From: Hyperoodon ampullatus
Taxonomy: Eukaryota; Chordata; Mammalia; Artiodactyla; Ziphiidae
Direction of reading: 5' to 3'
DNA length: 64,000 bases
Assembly (NCBI GenBank): GCA_949752795.1
Contig: OX457057.1
Span: 9,848,632-9,912,631 of the forward strand
Positions 22,171 through 32,376 of this stretch are shown one piece after another; position 1 is the first letter of the stretch; every line of letters starts with the position of its first letter. Position numbers and translations under genes: made by a program. The notes under the pieces were generated by a model, which did not search any database, had not been told where the DNA came from, and saw only the letters and a program-made list of their open reading frames with translations.

Positions 22171-22376
22171 TTTTTTTTTTTTTTGCGGTACATGGGCCTC
22201 TCACTGTTGTGGCCTCTCCCGTTGTGGAGCACAGGCTCCGGACGCGCAGGCTCAGGGGCCATGGCTCACGGGCCCAGTCGCTCCGCGGCATGTGGGACCT
22301 TCCTGGACCAGGGCACGAACCCGTGTCCCCTGCATCGGCAGGCGGACTCTCAATCACTGCGCCACCAGGGAAGCCC
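22171..22376 (-). mobile_element. Young CHR-type SINE, antisense, abutting a duplicated AADACL exon
   Basis: Complete reversed copy with a 14-T tract. It ends only 7 bases before the exon boundary at 22384, so it occupies the position of the polypyrimidine tract and branch site. Confidence 0.92.
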
Positions 22377-22383
22377 CAAGCAG

Positions 22384-22560
22384 GGACATATTTTAGAGAA
22401 GCTGGGAATTTGCTCCATGCCCAGATTTGTCCATTTTGTACATGACAGCGTGAGAATAAAGAAGGACCCTGAACTACACCCATGACGCTGTTGTCACCCA
22501 AGGTCATGTCCCCCAGTACCAGCGAGGCAACTTTTTCTACTCTGGACTGGGTGGGGTTTT
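22384..22560 (+). pseudogene. Degraded second copy of AADACL4-like exon 2
   Basis: Homologous to 17349-17565 at DNA level: acceptor CAG|, then GHILEKLGICSMPRFVHFVH in the same frame as the first copy. An internal deletion of about 28 bases after KKDPEL (near 22475) shifts the frame, which closes at a stop near 22483. The HGGG region survives only as a mutated 'TTCTACTCTGGACTGG' stretch (22535). The homologous donor GTAAG is gone. Homology continues past the exon into the intron ('AGGAAGAGCCTCAT', 22591), so it arose by genomic duplication, not by retroposition. A SINE has replaced the sequence upstream of the acceptor. Dead exon. Confidence 0.85.
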
Positions 22561-22599
22561 CCAGAGGTGCTTCCCTTACTCGGCTTCGTATAGGAAGAG

Positions 22600-23050
22600 C
22601 CTCATTTGCTGACACATAGTAGGTACTCAATAAGTATTTGTCCAATGGATGAATAAGAGAATGAATGAACAGCATCTTCTCCCAGCTTATCCTCTTTACT
22701 GTCCATTGATTCAATTCCAGTGATGCCTTAATGGAATTAGGCCATCTAGAATTATATATTTATCAACAGGTCCAAAATTCCTTATCTGCAGCTCCAATAT
22801 CCAGACAGTTGGGAAAGCTGAGAATTTTTTCACAACTGGTTTGGCAGTCATATTTGACTTGAGCTCATTTGTTCACATATTCAGATTTAAATTGGGATGA
22901 GGATACTTATTGCCCTTATTTATTCACTTATATGATGTTCATAGGTTTGCTGCAGAAATATTAATGTGTGTAATAGTGGAATTATTTTCCCATGTCCTGC
23001 TGGTGTGATATGTACTATACAGTTCAAGCACCTCTTAAGTTATTTTGTTA
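22600..23050. other. Single-copy sequence with an L2/MIR tail
   Basis: 'ACATAGTAGGTACTCAATAA' (22613) is a MIR/L2 tail relic. The rest shows no exon. Confidence 0.4.
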
Positions 23051-23059
23051 TAGCTATTA

Positions 23060-23295
23060 AATGATCAGAAACACATAGGAAATTACAATGAGATATCACT
23101 ATACTTCCATCAGGTTGGTTAAAATAAAAAATAGTGATAAAAACAAATGTTGGCAAGGATGCAGAGAAGCTGGATCACCCATTCATTGCTGGTGGAAGTG
23201 TAAAATGGTGCAGCCACTCTGGAATATCTAACAATAGAGGTCCTCACAAACATATAGCTTTAAACTTTCAGCTCTAAAAACCTGGACTTGCTGAG
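23060..23295 (+). repeat. Old L1 fragment, plus strand
   Basis: 'ATTACAATGAGATATCACTA', 'TGTTGGCAAGGATGCAGAGA' and 'CATTGCTGGTGGAAGTGTAA' are L1 ORF2 3' blocks. Confidence 0.75.
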
Positions 23296-23299
23296 CAGA

Positions 23300-24350
23300 G
23301 CCAGCATTTGATGATCTCGGCTTTTGGATCTTTCTTTCCTCTGTCCCTACCAGCAATTAGCATAGCTTCTTTGAAATTCTCATCAGCTTTTTAACCTTTA
23401 TTTTAACAACCGAGCTCCAAGGAACTCCAGCAAAGGGCTGCAACTTATGAGTAGTACCTTTTCCCTTTACCAGGCGCTGGTTCCCCATCAATCCATATTA
23501 TAACCATCGTAGGTCTGACATTAATTCTACACTCTCATTAATGAATGCAGTGGAGTCTACTGAAGTTGTAAAATGTCCTCTGTAAGAGAAAGCCTAGACC
23601 AGGTTCTGCTCAGATGCTTATGCAGAAAGCTCAGAGGTAGACAATAAATATAAGCTTTGACATGAGAATGATGCCATTGATTTTTGCCCTCTTTTCAACC
23701 ATACAAATATTTATGGAGTGTCTGTGGTATGTCAGATACTGTCCTGGCTCTGGGATATAGGACTGAGTAAAACCAGAGTCTATTGATTATCCTTTGTTTT
23801 CCAGAGTTTACACGAGCTATGTGGTTACTAAGGAGCATGACTCTCTATTTCTGTCAATTGGGTAAGAGAGAGAGTGCCGTGGGTGAGATGCTGATAGGCA
23901 AGGAATGCATGGCAGCGAGGAGGGGCTCAGATCTTCTTGTTTGGGTTTCATGCTGAGTTGAACTGACCTCCATACCCTGGAGTCAACCGCAGCAGACCAA
24001 ATCATCAAGAAAAGGAGGAAATTAGGAAGGAATAGTTAGGTCAATTCAGAAAGAAAAGAGTAAAGAGGAGGGATTATTTCCTACCTGGTAGTAACAACAT
24101 ACTACAATGCAAAGACATAGTCATACAAGCAGCATGATGCCAACACAGGAACTGACAGTAGGCCCACAGGGCAGAATAAAGGGCTCAGAAACAGACTTCT
24201 TAGGTGATTGGTCATACCCCAAATCAGTGAGGAAAAGATGGATTGTTTAGGAGATGGTGTAGAGACATCTCATTCAAGACAAGGGGAGAAATAAAGGTTG
24301 GCTAGCACCTTACACTACAGACACTTTGTATAGAGGTGGAATCCAGATGG
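23300..24350. other. Mostly single-copy sequence, one L2-like patch
   Basis: 'TTATGGAGTGTCTGTGGTAT' with 'TCAGATACTGTCCTGGCTCT' (23710-23760) is an L2 relic. I recognise nothing else and see no exon with supported splice sites. Confidence 0.4.
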
Positions 24351-24674
24351 CCTCAGAACCAAAGCAGGAGAGGTAAAACTATAAATCTACTAGAAGAAAA
24401 TGTAGAAAGACATTTCTATGGCATAGAATTGGCAAGCAACTTAAATAACATACAAAAAGCATAAACCACGGGGTGAAAAACAGTATGGATTGGATACACA
24501 AAACTTAAGAATTTCTGCTCAAAAGAGACACCATAGAAAAGTCATCAGAAAGATGATAGTCTCAGAGAAAAATCATATGATGTCTGAAAGTAACAAGAGA
24601 TGTCCAGAAAACACAAGGGATTCCTGAAATGCAGCAGAAAAGACAGAACACACCTGCTTAAAAATGGGTAAAGG

Positions 24675-24865
24675 GGGGCTTCCCTGGTGGCGCAGTGGTT
24701 GAGAGTCCGCCTGCCGATGCAGGGGACGCGGGTTCGTGCCCCGGTCTGGGAAGATCCCACATGCCGCGGAGCGGCTGGGCCCGTGAGCCATGGCCGCTGA
24801 GCCTGCGTGTCCGGAGCCTGTGCTCCACAACGGGAGAGACCACAACAGTGAGAGGCCCGCGTACC

Positions 24866-24893
<28 letters not shown>
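24675..24893 (+). mobile_element. Young CHR-type SINE, complete
   Basis: Full copy with a long A tail (about 27 A). The target-site duplication AAAATGGGTAAAGG is seen before 24675 and after the tail. Confidence 0.94.
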
Positions 24894-24900
<7 letters not shown>

Positions 24901-25145
24901 GTAAAGGATGTCAAAAGGCAACTCACAGAATGGGAAATATAACTGCTATGTGGATATGAAAAAGTGTTCCAATCCACTATAAATAAAAAATGTAAATTAA
25001 AACAACAGTCAGATGTGCCTTTGTAATCTATCAGATGGGCAAGAATGAGAAAGAGGGCAATTGCTGCTGAGGATGTGGGGAAATGGAATCTTTGCTTGTT
25101 GCTGCCTAGGGAGCTGCAGGCATCTGGGAGATTCTGGCAGTATTT

Positions 25146-25505
25146 TGTTTTTTTTAATTTATTTATTTTTGGCTGCGTTGGATCTTCTTTGCTGCGCACG
25201 GGCGTTCTCTAGTTGCGGCGAGTGGGGACTGCTCTTCGTTGCGGTGCACAGGCTTCTCACTGCGGTGGCTTCTCTTGATGAGGAGCACGGGCTCTAGGTG
25301 CGTGGGCTCAGTAGTTGTGGCACATGGGCTCAGTAGTTGTGGTGCGTGGGCTCAGTAGTTGTGTCACATGGGCTCAGTAGTTGTGGCTCACGGGCTTATT
25401 TGCTCCGTGGCATGTGGGGTATTCCTGAACCAGGGCTCAAACCCGTGTCCCCTGCGTTGGCAGACGGATTCCTAATCACTGCGCCACCAGGGAATGGAAG
25501 CCCTT
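25146..25505 (-). mobile_element. Older long-form CHR-type SINE with tandem repeat, antisense
   Basis: Flanked by TGGCAGTATTT at 25135 and 25506 (target-site duplication). Within it, GGGCTCAGTAGTTGTGG-type units of about 17-24 bases are repeated four to five times (25300-25395). Confidence 0.88.
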
Positions 25506-26429
25506 TGGCAGTATTTAGTCAGTTGAGTATGTGCCTACCCGAAGGCCCAACCACCCCTCTGCGTGGGTATTCCCGATAAACTGTCACCCAGTGCTGTGAC
25601 ATACATGGCATACATCAGAGTGCATACAGAGACAACCTGTTTTCATCACTAGGAAAACAATGAGTAAAACGGCTTGCATTGATATTGTGGAATACTGCTC
25701 AGTAACTACAAAGAACACACAAGATGTAGACACAGCAACGTAGATCTTAAAAACTCAGTGAGAATTAAAAAAATATAACAGAATGAAAGCAACAGCATAA
25801 AATTTATGTTAATTAGAAAACACACAAACAATACAATGTGTTTTATAAGACATGTATATTCACATACATGTATCAAACATACTTGGGCGGGTGCCTATGG
25901 GAGAGGAAATAGAAATGGGGAATAGAAATAAAAGGAAGTAAATAAGTAAAACAGGAGTGGGACCACATAAGGACTGATAATGGTTTGCTGTGAGCATGAG
26001 CTCCAATTGAAAACATTCGCTAGATGGAGCAAGCAGGAAGCTGAGCTCGATCAGGGGCACCGGGCTTTGAGCAGGATGGCCAGCCGTGGGTGGGAACCTG
26101 GGGCACGTGAATGGGATTGCATCAGATATGGGATTAATCCGGGGTTCTCAGAAACTGCTTGGTCCAACTCCCTTATTTTCCAGGAAGGCGTCTGTGATCT
26201 GGCGAGTTATGGGTCCTCAGAGCCATGAGTGGCAAAGGTAGGACCAGAAGCCACAGTTTCTGCTGCCCCCTCAGCGCAGGGATTTTCCTTCTGCACTTCA
26301 TCTCTTCGGCCACGGGGAGGCGCCTTCACAAGGGCGGAGGCAGCAGGGTGTCTGGAGGCAGCTCTCTGTGTCCAGATTTTTAAGGAGGGTGGATAGATTA
26401 GCCACATAGATAAAACCTTACCTGCTGCT

Positions 26430-26890
26430 CCGCCCCTCCCCGCAGGCGGCGCAGCTTCCCCTGCAGCACTTCCGCTCTCGGGGAGGGAGCTGGAGGGGGC
26501 TCCGGAGGCCGCGCGCAGACCTGCTGCGGCTGCGCGCGGCGCCGCTTTCCTAGGAGAGCTGCAGCAGTAGCCGCGGCGGCCTCAGGGGCTTACGGCTCCC
26601 GCATCTCCTCGGGGGAGCAGAGCGCGCCTCTCCTGCGAGCCCCGCACCCCCAACCTGCTCCCCGCGCGCAGCCGCCCAACATGGATTTCCTCCTGGCGCT
26701 GGTGCTCGGGTCCTCGCTCTACCTGCGGGTGGCTGCGGAGTTCGACGGGGGGTGGCCCAGGCAAATAGTGTCGTCCATTGGCCTGCGTCGTTATGGTGGG
26801 AGGATTGACTGCTACTGGGGCTGGGCCCGCCGGTCCTGGGGACAGTGTCAGCTGGCTTCCAGGAATGAATGCAGTAAAATAGGAAAATAG
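26430..26890 (+). pseudogene. NPNT: NPNT (nephronectin) 5'-end retrocopy fragment, chimeric 3' end
   Basis: 26430-26680 is very GC-rich and CpG-rich, like a promoter-proximal 5' UTR. It is followed at 26681 by an ATG whose product begins MDFLLALVLGSSLYLRVAAE, the nephronectin signal peptide. It continues through FDGGWPRQIVSSIGL to GQCQ, the start of the EMI-like N-terminal region of this secreted integrin alpha8-beta1 ligand. The signal peptide and the next segment are contiguous, which suggests a spliced RNA source. Compared with nephronectin as I remember it, at least two cysteines are replaced (Arg and Tyr). Homology stops at GQCQ (about 26851). The frame then runs into unrelated sequence and stops at 26888. 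The native gene lies on another chromosome in human (NPNT 4q24 versus AADACL4 1p36). No clear poly-A tail or target-site duplication is seen. Confidence 0.75.
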
Positions 26891-27740
26891 TATTAACAAA
26901 GGCTAGAGGAAGAAAAAAGGATAGAATAAGAGCCCGTGTAAGTTAACGATCAGTCAGCAGTTGATAGAGTTGGTACCCGGAAGCACTGGGAATGGAATAC
27001 AGATAGGTGTCTCCACCAGTATCCAGTATTAGGATCCGGTATTAGGAGGCTCTGCAAAGAAATCAGTGTGAGATTTTTTTGTATCAAACTTGTATGTTAT
27101 TATTTTTGTATTCATTGAATATCAGTATAAAAAGTCATTACCAAAACCCCCCACAAAAAACCCCATATCTGCTCAAAAAAATAACCGGCAATGGTGAGAC
27201 GGGCTAATAATCCTCCAAGGAATATAAGCAAAGCAATCAGTGGTATCCATTGAAGTAATAGGCATGCAGAGGTAGAACATCTTTGCTGACTAATCCTTAC
27301 TGAGACGTGGCACAGTGGAAAACAGCCTGACTGCACTATCCATGCAGGGCAGGGTTCAAGTCCTGGTTCTACCGTAAAACGCAGGTGGCTCTGGGCAATG
27401 ATCCACTTGGTTCAATAATGTTTACTGAATACCTGTCACCCTCCAGATACTGTCCTGTCATGTGGAATATACCTGTGAATGAAACAGACAAAAACTCCTT
27501 GTTGCCTCTGAGAGGGTTCCTATCCTAGTAGGTTCCTGCACAGTTGGTGCACGTGCAGCCATCCCAAGTCTGGGATAACTTCTCAAGCTTTGGGCGTGGA
27601 CATTGAGTGTCTGGAGGTGTCTCCTCCACCAGACTCTTATGTGATATGGGATACATGGCAATGGTTCTGATTTGCAGTCAGTGGCTGCAAATGACCCTAA
27701 CCACAAATTCTTTACAAATGTGGTCCCAGGAGTTGACTTT
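26891..27740. other. Unassigned sequence after the NPNT fragment, with an L2 patch
   Basis: 26852-27150 could be the remainder of a chimeric transcript or the flank; I cannot tell. 'TAATGTTTACTGAATACCTG' with 'CAGATACTGTCCTGTCATGT' (27417-27465) is an L2 relic. No exon is recognised. Confidence 0.4.
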
Positions 27741-27745
27741 TCTTT

Positions 27746-27870
27746 TTTTTTTTTTTTTTTTTGACCATATGTGAAGATTGTGGGATTTTAGTTACCTGAC
27801 CAGGGATCGAACCCAGGTCCCCTACAGTGGAAGTTCTGAGTCCTAACCACTGGACCACCAGGGAATTCCC
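27746..27870 (-). mobile_element. Older CHR/Bov-tA-like SINE, antisense
   Basis: T-tract, 'CCTGACCAGGGATCGAACCC', ending 'GGACCACCAGGGAATTCCC'. Flanked by AGGAGTTGACTTTTCTTT and AGGAGTTGAGTTTTCTTT, an almost perfect target-site duplication. Confidence 0.9.
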
Positions 27871-27889
27871 AGGAGTTGAGTTTTCTTTT

Positions 27890-28710
27890 CTTACTTGACA
27901 ACACCTAGTTTCATGAAGACGTTTGCTTCCCCAAACCTACGACTTCATTAACTTGGACACGCTTGTTTCCTCCTAGGTTTTGACCAGCTTGCCTGGGGCT
28001 CACCCAGCCCTTTGGGGTACATTTTGCAGCCATCCCCAGTCCTCTGACTTGGGGCCAGTCAGTCCTCTTCTTTTGTTCCAGTCAAACAGTTCTTTTTCTG
28101 ACGTTTCTCCTTGCCTGTTTCCTTTGAAGAAAGACACCTCTGTTAAGTCATTATTTGAGCCAGAAACATGCAATTTGTTGGCCCTGGTCACTAGACTTCC
28201 ACCATGGGAGGTAGATGGTTGGTTCTGGGAGTCTAGTTTAGGATGAAAAAGCAATGCCTAACATTGTACATGTTCAGTGAAGTGTCAGAGTCATCAACTG
28301 ACATCGTCGTTAAACTTGGACTTGCCCTTGAATTCATTAGGATCTTTATTGTGTTTATATTAGCAAAACCAGACAAGTTCCAGGGAGTTTTAGATGTTCC
28401 AGGGCCTCTCTCTCTCTGTTTATTCAGATAGAAGAGTGCAGGACCTTCTATGGTCCTGGTCCTTACTCTTAGTCCCTCCTTCTAGCACTTTTCTGTTGTT
28501 GTTGTTAGGGGTCTTCCATGTCCTCTCCTTCCTTTCCAGCCTCCAAAGTCTTGCCCTTCCCCCCTCCCTGTCCAGCAGACCACCCTCCATAGAGTTGGGT
28601 CAACAGGGATAAGCTAGTATTTATAATTTTAATAATTATAATAATAATTCAAGTATGGAAAGACAACTTCTGAGAGGGATTTGAAACATAGTAACAGTTC
28701 CTTTTAAAAT
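27890..28710. other. Single-copy sequence
   Basis: No repeat or exon recognised apart from an AT-rich (TAATAATTA)n patch at about 28622-28650. Confidence 0.4.
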
Positions 28711-28724
28711 TATAGCATCTTTTA

Positions 28725-28939
28725 TTTTTTTTATTTTTATTTTTTTTGCGGTACGTGGGCCTCTCACTGTTGTGGCCTCTCCCGTTGCGGAGCACAGGCT
28801 CCGGATGCGCAGGCTCAGCGGCCATGGCTCACAGGCCCAGCCGCTCCGCGGCATGTGAGATCTTCCCGGACCGGGGCACGAACCCACGTCCCCTGCATCG
28901 GCAGGCGGACTCTCAACCACTGCGCCACCAGGGAAGCCC
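28725..28939 (-). mobile_element. Young CHR-type SINE, antisense
   Basis: Complete reversed copy. The 12-base target-site duplication TAGCATCTTTTA is at 28713-28724 and 28940-28951. Confidence 0.94.
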
Positions 28940-28951
28940 TAGCATCTTTTA

Positions 28952-30321
28952 AATAAATGAAAATGTATATGGCACCCTGATGTATAAAACAGAGAAAAGC
29001 AGAGTTGTCGGGTTGAAGTAGAGAGAGGAGGTCTATCCACTTAGCCTCTCCCTTGAACTCATGGTCTATAGTCACCAAAAACATCTATCACCAGGACAAG
29101 CTGAAGCTAGTGGCACTCAATTCCATTTCTACGTATGGAAGAGCAAAATTCTTTTCTGTTTAAGTCTTAGGTCCTTGTTTTTGGGTTTTCACTGCAACTG
29201 CTTTCTCTACAACCACCTAATCACGTACTGGCCAAGAGTCCCTGTGCTCTACGCTTAGATCCCGGGTCATCTCCCTCTTCACTCCTTCATGGATGGTAAG
29301 AATAGACATAGCCACACTTGAGGCCTGACTGCCACTTGGTGGCAGCATACTCAAAACAATAGGTTTAAATTTCTAAGAAGCACACGTTTTGAAGGTTAAC
29401 TCTTCAACCTCAAACTAGTGGTAATAGTGGCAAGATGATAGATGAAATGAGACACAAAGCAGACAAGTTTTGGCAAATGAGACAGTGTATAGAGGAAAGA
29501 AAATTTCATCACCTAAGGAAGGAGCCAATTTTGATGGAGGGAATCCAGGTGACTATGGGGCAGCATACAAGCATAACAAAGAAGGCAAAAGGTCATAGAT
29601 AAGTTTCTGATTCACAGTTTTGTTGAAGATCAGCCATGTGTGCTGTGGGTTATTACACTGATGCAATAGTAGCCCCAGATACTACCAGGCAAGGTATTCT
29701 GAAGGTCACTGAACAGAAAGGCTCACAGACCAAATTAAGATGGTCTAATCACAAGGCTTAAGTCCATTTCAAAAACAGCAAGAAGCAAGGGGAAAAGTGA
29801 TGAGTAAATTAGCCCATGTAAAGTAAGGTGCCAGGGGGTGGAAGGTTCATACCTGCTCCATATAGGATTAGACAATATTGACATGTCCTCTCTCCTCTGT
29901 TGCATGCACCTTCCCCTCTGTTGCTGTGTTTAAGAGGACTAGAGGGGTTCCAACAGATGGAGCATGTCTGGAACCAACACACATGCTTACTTCATCAGAG
30001 AGACACTGGAGCAGGTACACCTGGCCACAGCAGCAGTTCACCTATTAGCCTGCTGGGTATCTGTGAATTTTATCTGCATTCTTTGGGAGACGATGCCTAG
30101 GGCCAGAATGGGGCCATACTGGGTGTTACCAATGGTTGGCCAATTTAGGATGATGTGGCTATCAATGCACATATGACACACTCAAGACTTCTGACTTAAT
30201 CTTTCTATTACTTTCTTTCTATAAGTGGTACTCTTGTTTGTTTCACCAAATATTGTTTCATAAATACTCTATTTTTAATATGGTGTGCTGTTACTATCTT
30301 ACTATATATCTTAATGCATGA
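28952..30321. other. Unassigned single-copy or anciently repetitive sequence
   Basis: About 1.4 kb without any repeat family I can name and without a supported exon. Small open frames (for example 29900-30100) have no recognisable content. Confidence 0.4.
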
Positions 30322-30335
30322 TATAATTTCTTTCT

Positions 30336-31875
30336 TTTATTTTAGCATCTTTATTGGAGTATAATTGCTTTACAATGGTGTGTTAGTTTCTGCTTTATAA
30401 CAAAGTGAATCAGCTATACATACACATATATCCCCATATCTCCTCCCTCTTGCGTCTCCCTCCCACCCTCCCTATCCCACCCCTCTAGGTGGTCACAAAG
30501 CACCCAGCTGATCTCCCTGTGCTATGTGGCTGCTTCCCACTAGCTATCTATTTTACATTTGGTGGTATATATAAGTCCATGCCACTCTCTCACTTCGTCC
30601 CAGCTTACCCTTCCCCCTCCCCGTGTCCTCAAGTCCATTCTCTACGTCTGTGTCTTTATTCCTGTCCTGCCCCTAGGTTCTTCAGAACCATTTTTTTTTT
30701 TAGATTCCATATATATCTGTTAGCACACGGTATTTGTTTTTCCCTTTCTGACTTACTTCACTCTGTATGACAGACTCTAGGTCCATCCACCTCACTACAA
30801 ATAACTCAATTTCATTTCCTTTTATGGCTGAGTAATATTCCATTGTATATATGTGCCACATCTTCTTTATCCATTCATCTGTTGATGAACACTTAGGTTG
30901 CTTCCATGTCCTGGCTATTGTAAATAGAGCTGCAATGAACATTGTGGTACATGACTCTTTTTGAATTATGGTTTTCTCAGGGTATGTGCCCAGTAGTGAG
31001 GTTGCTGGTTCATACGGTAGTTCTATTTTTAGTTTTTTAAGGAACCTCCATACTGTTCTCCATAGTGGCTGTATCAATTTACATTCCTACCAACAGTGCC
31101 AGAGGGTTCCCTTTTCTCCACAACCTCTCCAGCATTTATTGTTTGTAGATTTTTTGATGATGGCCATTCTGACTGATGTGAGGTGATACCTCAGTGTAGT
31201 TTTGATTTGCATTTATCTAATGATTAATGATGTTGAGCATTCTTTCATGTGTTTGTTGACAATCTGTATATCTTCTTTGGAAAAATGTCTTTTTAGGTCT
31301 CTTGCCCATTTTTGGATTGGGTTGTTTGTTTTTTTGATATTGAGCTGGATGAGCTGCTTGGATATTTTGGAGATTAATCCTTTGTCAGTTGCTTCATTTG
31401 CAAATATTTTCTCCCATTCTGAGGGTTGTCTTTTGGTCTTGTTTATGGTTTCCTTTGCCGTGCAAAAGCTTTTAAGTTTCATTAGGTCCCATTTGTTTAT
31501 TTTTGTTTTTATTTCCATTTCTCTAGGAGCTGGGTCAAAAAGGATCTTGCTGTGATTTATGTCATAGAGTGTTCTGCCTATGTTTTCCTCTAAGAGTTTT
31601 ATAGTGTCTGGCCTGCAATTTAGGTCTTTAATCCATTTTGAGTTTATTTTTGTGTATGGTGTTAGGGAGTGTTCTATTTTCAGTCTTTTACATGTAGCTG
31701 TCCAGTTTTCCCAGCACCACTTATTGAAGAGGCTGTCTTTTCTCTATTGTATATTCTTGCCTCCTTTATCAAAAATAAGGTGACCATATGTGCGTGGGTT
31801 TATCTCTGGATTTTCTATCCTGTTCCATTGATCTATATTTCTCTTTTTGTGCCAGTACCATACTGTCTTGATTAC
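30336..31875 (-). mobile_element. 5'-truncated young L1, antisense
   Basis: About 1.54 kb. The reversed 3' UTR starts at 30344 ('AGCATCTTTATTGGAGTATA'). It is followed by the C-terminal third of ORF2, broken by stops. A 14-base target-site duplication TATAATTTCTTTCT lies at 30322-30335 and 31876-31889, so the truncation is original. It is the same subfamily as the full-length L1 that begins about 180 bases further on. Confidence 0.93.
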
Positions 31876-31889
31876 TATAATTTCTTTCT

Positions 31890-32046
31890 GTGTCTCCAAA
31901 CTCCCTGTTTATTCATGATCTGTATTTGACACTTCCTATGTGTTTTGTCTATGTCTTGAGCTACCAGCTTACTTTACTTCTATGCTTAACACTTATTATG
32001 AGTGTCATTCATCCTGTTTTTCTTTCTTTCTTTTTAGGATTAGAAT
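31890..32046. other. Unique spacer between two L1 insertions
   Basis: About 160 bases of AT-rich unique sequence separating two independent same-strand L1s, each with its own target-site duplication. Confidence 0.8.
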
Positions 32047-32376
32047 TGAATATTCTTTTTTTTTTGCTTTATAACAAATTTAATCAGTTATACATATACA
32101 TATGTTCCCATATCCCCTCCCTTTTGCGTCTCCCTCCCACCCTCCCTATCCCACCCCTCCAGGCGGTCACAAAGCACCGAGCTGATCTCCCTGTGCTCTG
32201 CGGCTGCTTCCCACTAGCTATCTACCTTACGTTTGGTAGTGTATATATGTCCATGCCTCTCTCTTGCTTTGTCACAGCTTACCCTTCCCCCTCCCCATAT
32301 CCTCATGTCCATTCTCTAGTAGGTCTGTGTCTTTATTCCTGTCTTACCCCTATGTTCTTCATGACATTTTTTTTTC

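Larger units (their letters stand above)
24360..25960 (+). repeat. Old L1 fragment, plus strand, split by two SINEs
   Basis: Pieces at 24360-24674, 24894-25145 and 25506-25960 carry L1 ORF2 and 3' blocks in order ('TAAATCTACTAGAAGAAAAT', 'GGTAAAGGATGTCAAAAGGC', 'TATTGTGGAATACTGCTCAG'). All frames are interrupted. Confidence 0.7.

Noticed and set aside
27112..27336. 74-residue minus-strand frame with a hydrophobic segment
   Set aside because: It looks like a short membrane protein, but there is no homology I recognise, no upstream signal, and composition alone produces such frames.
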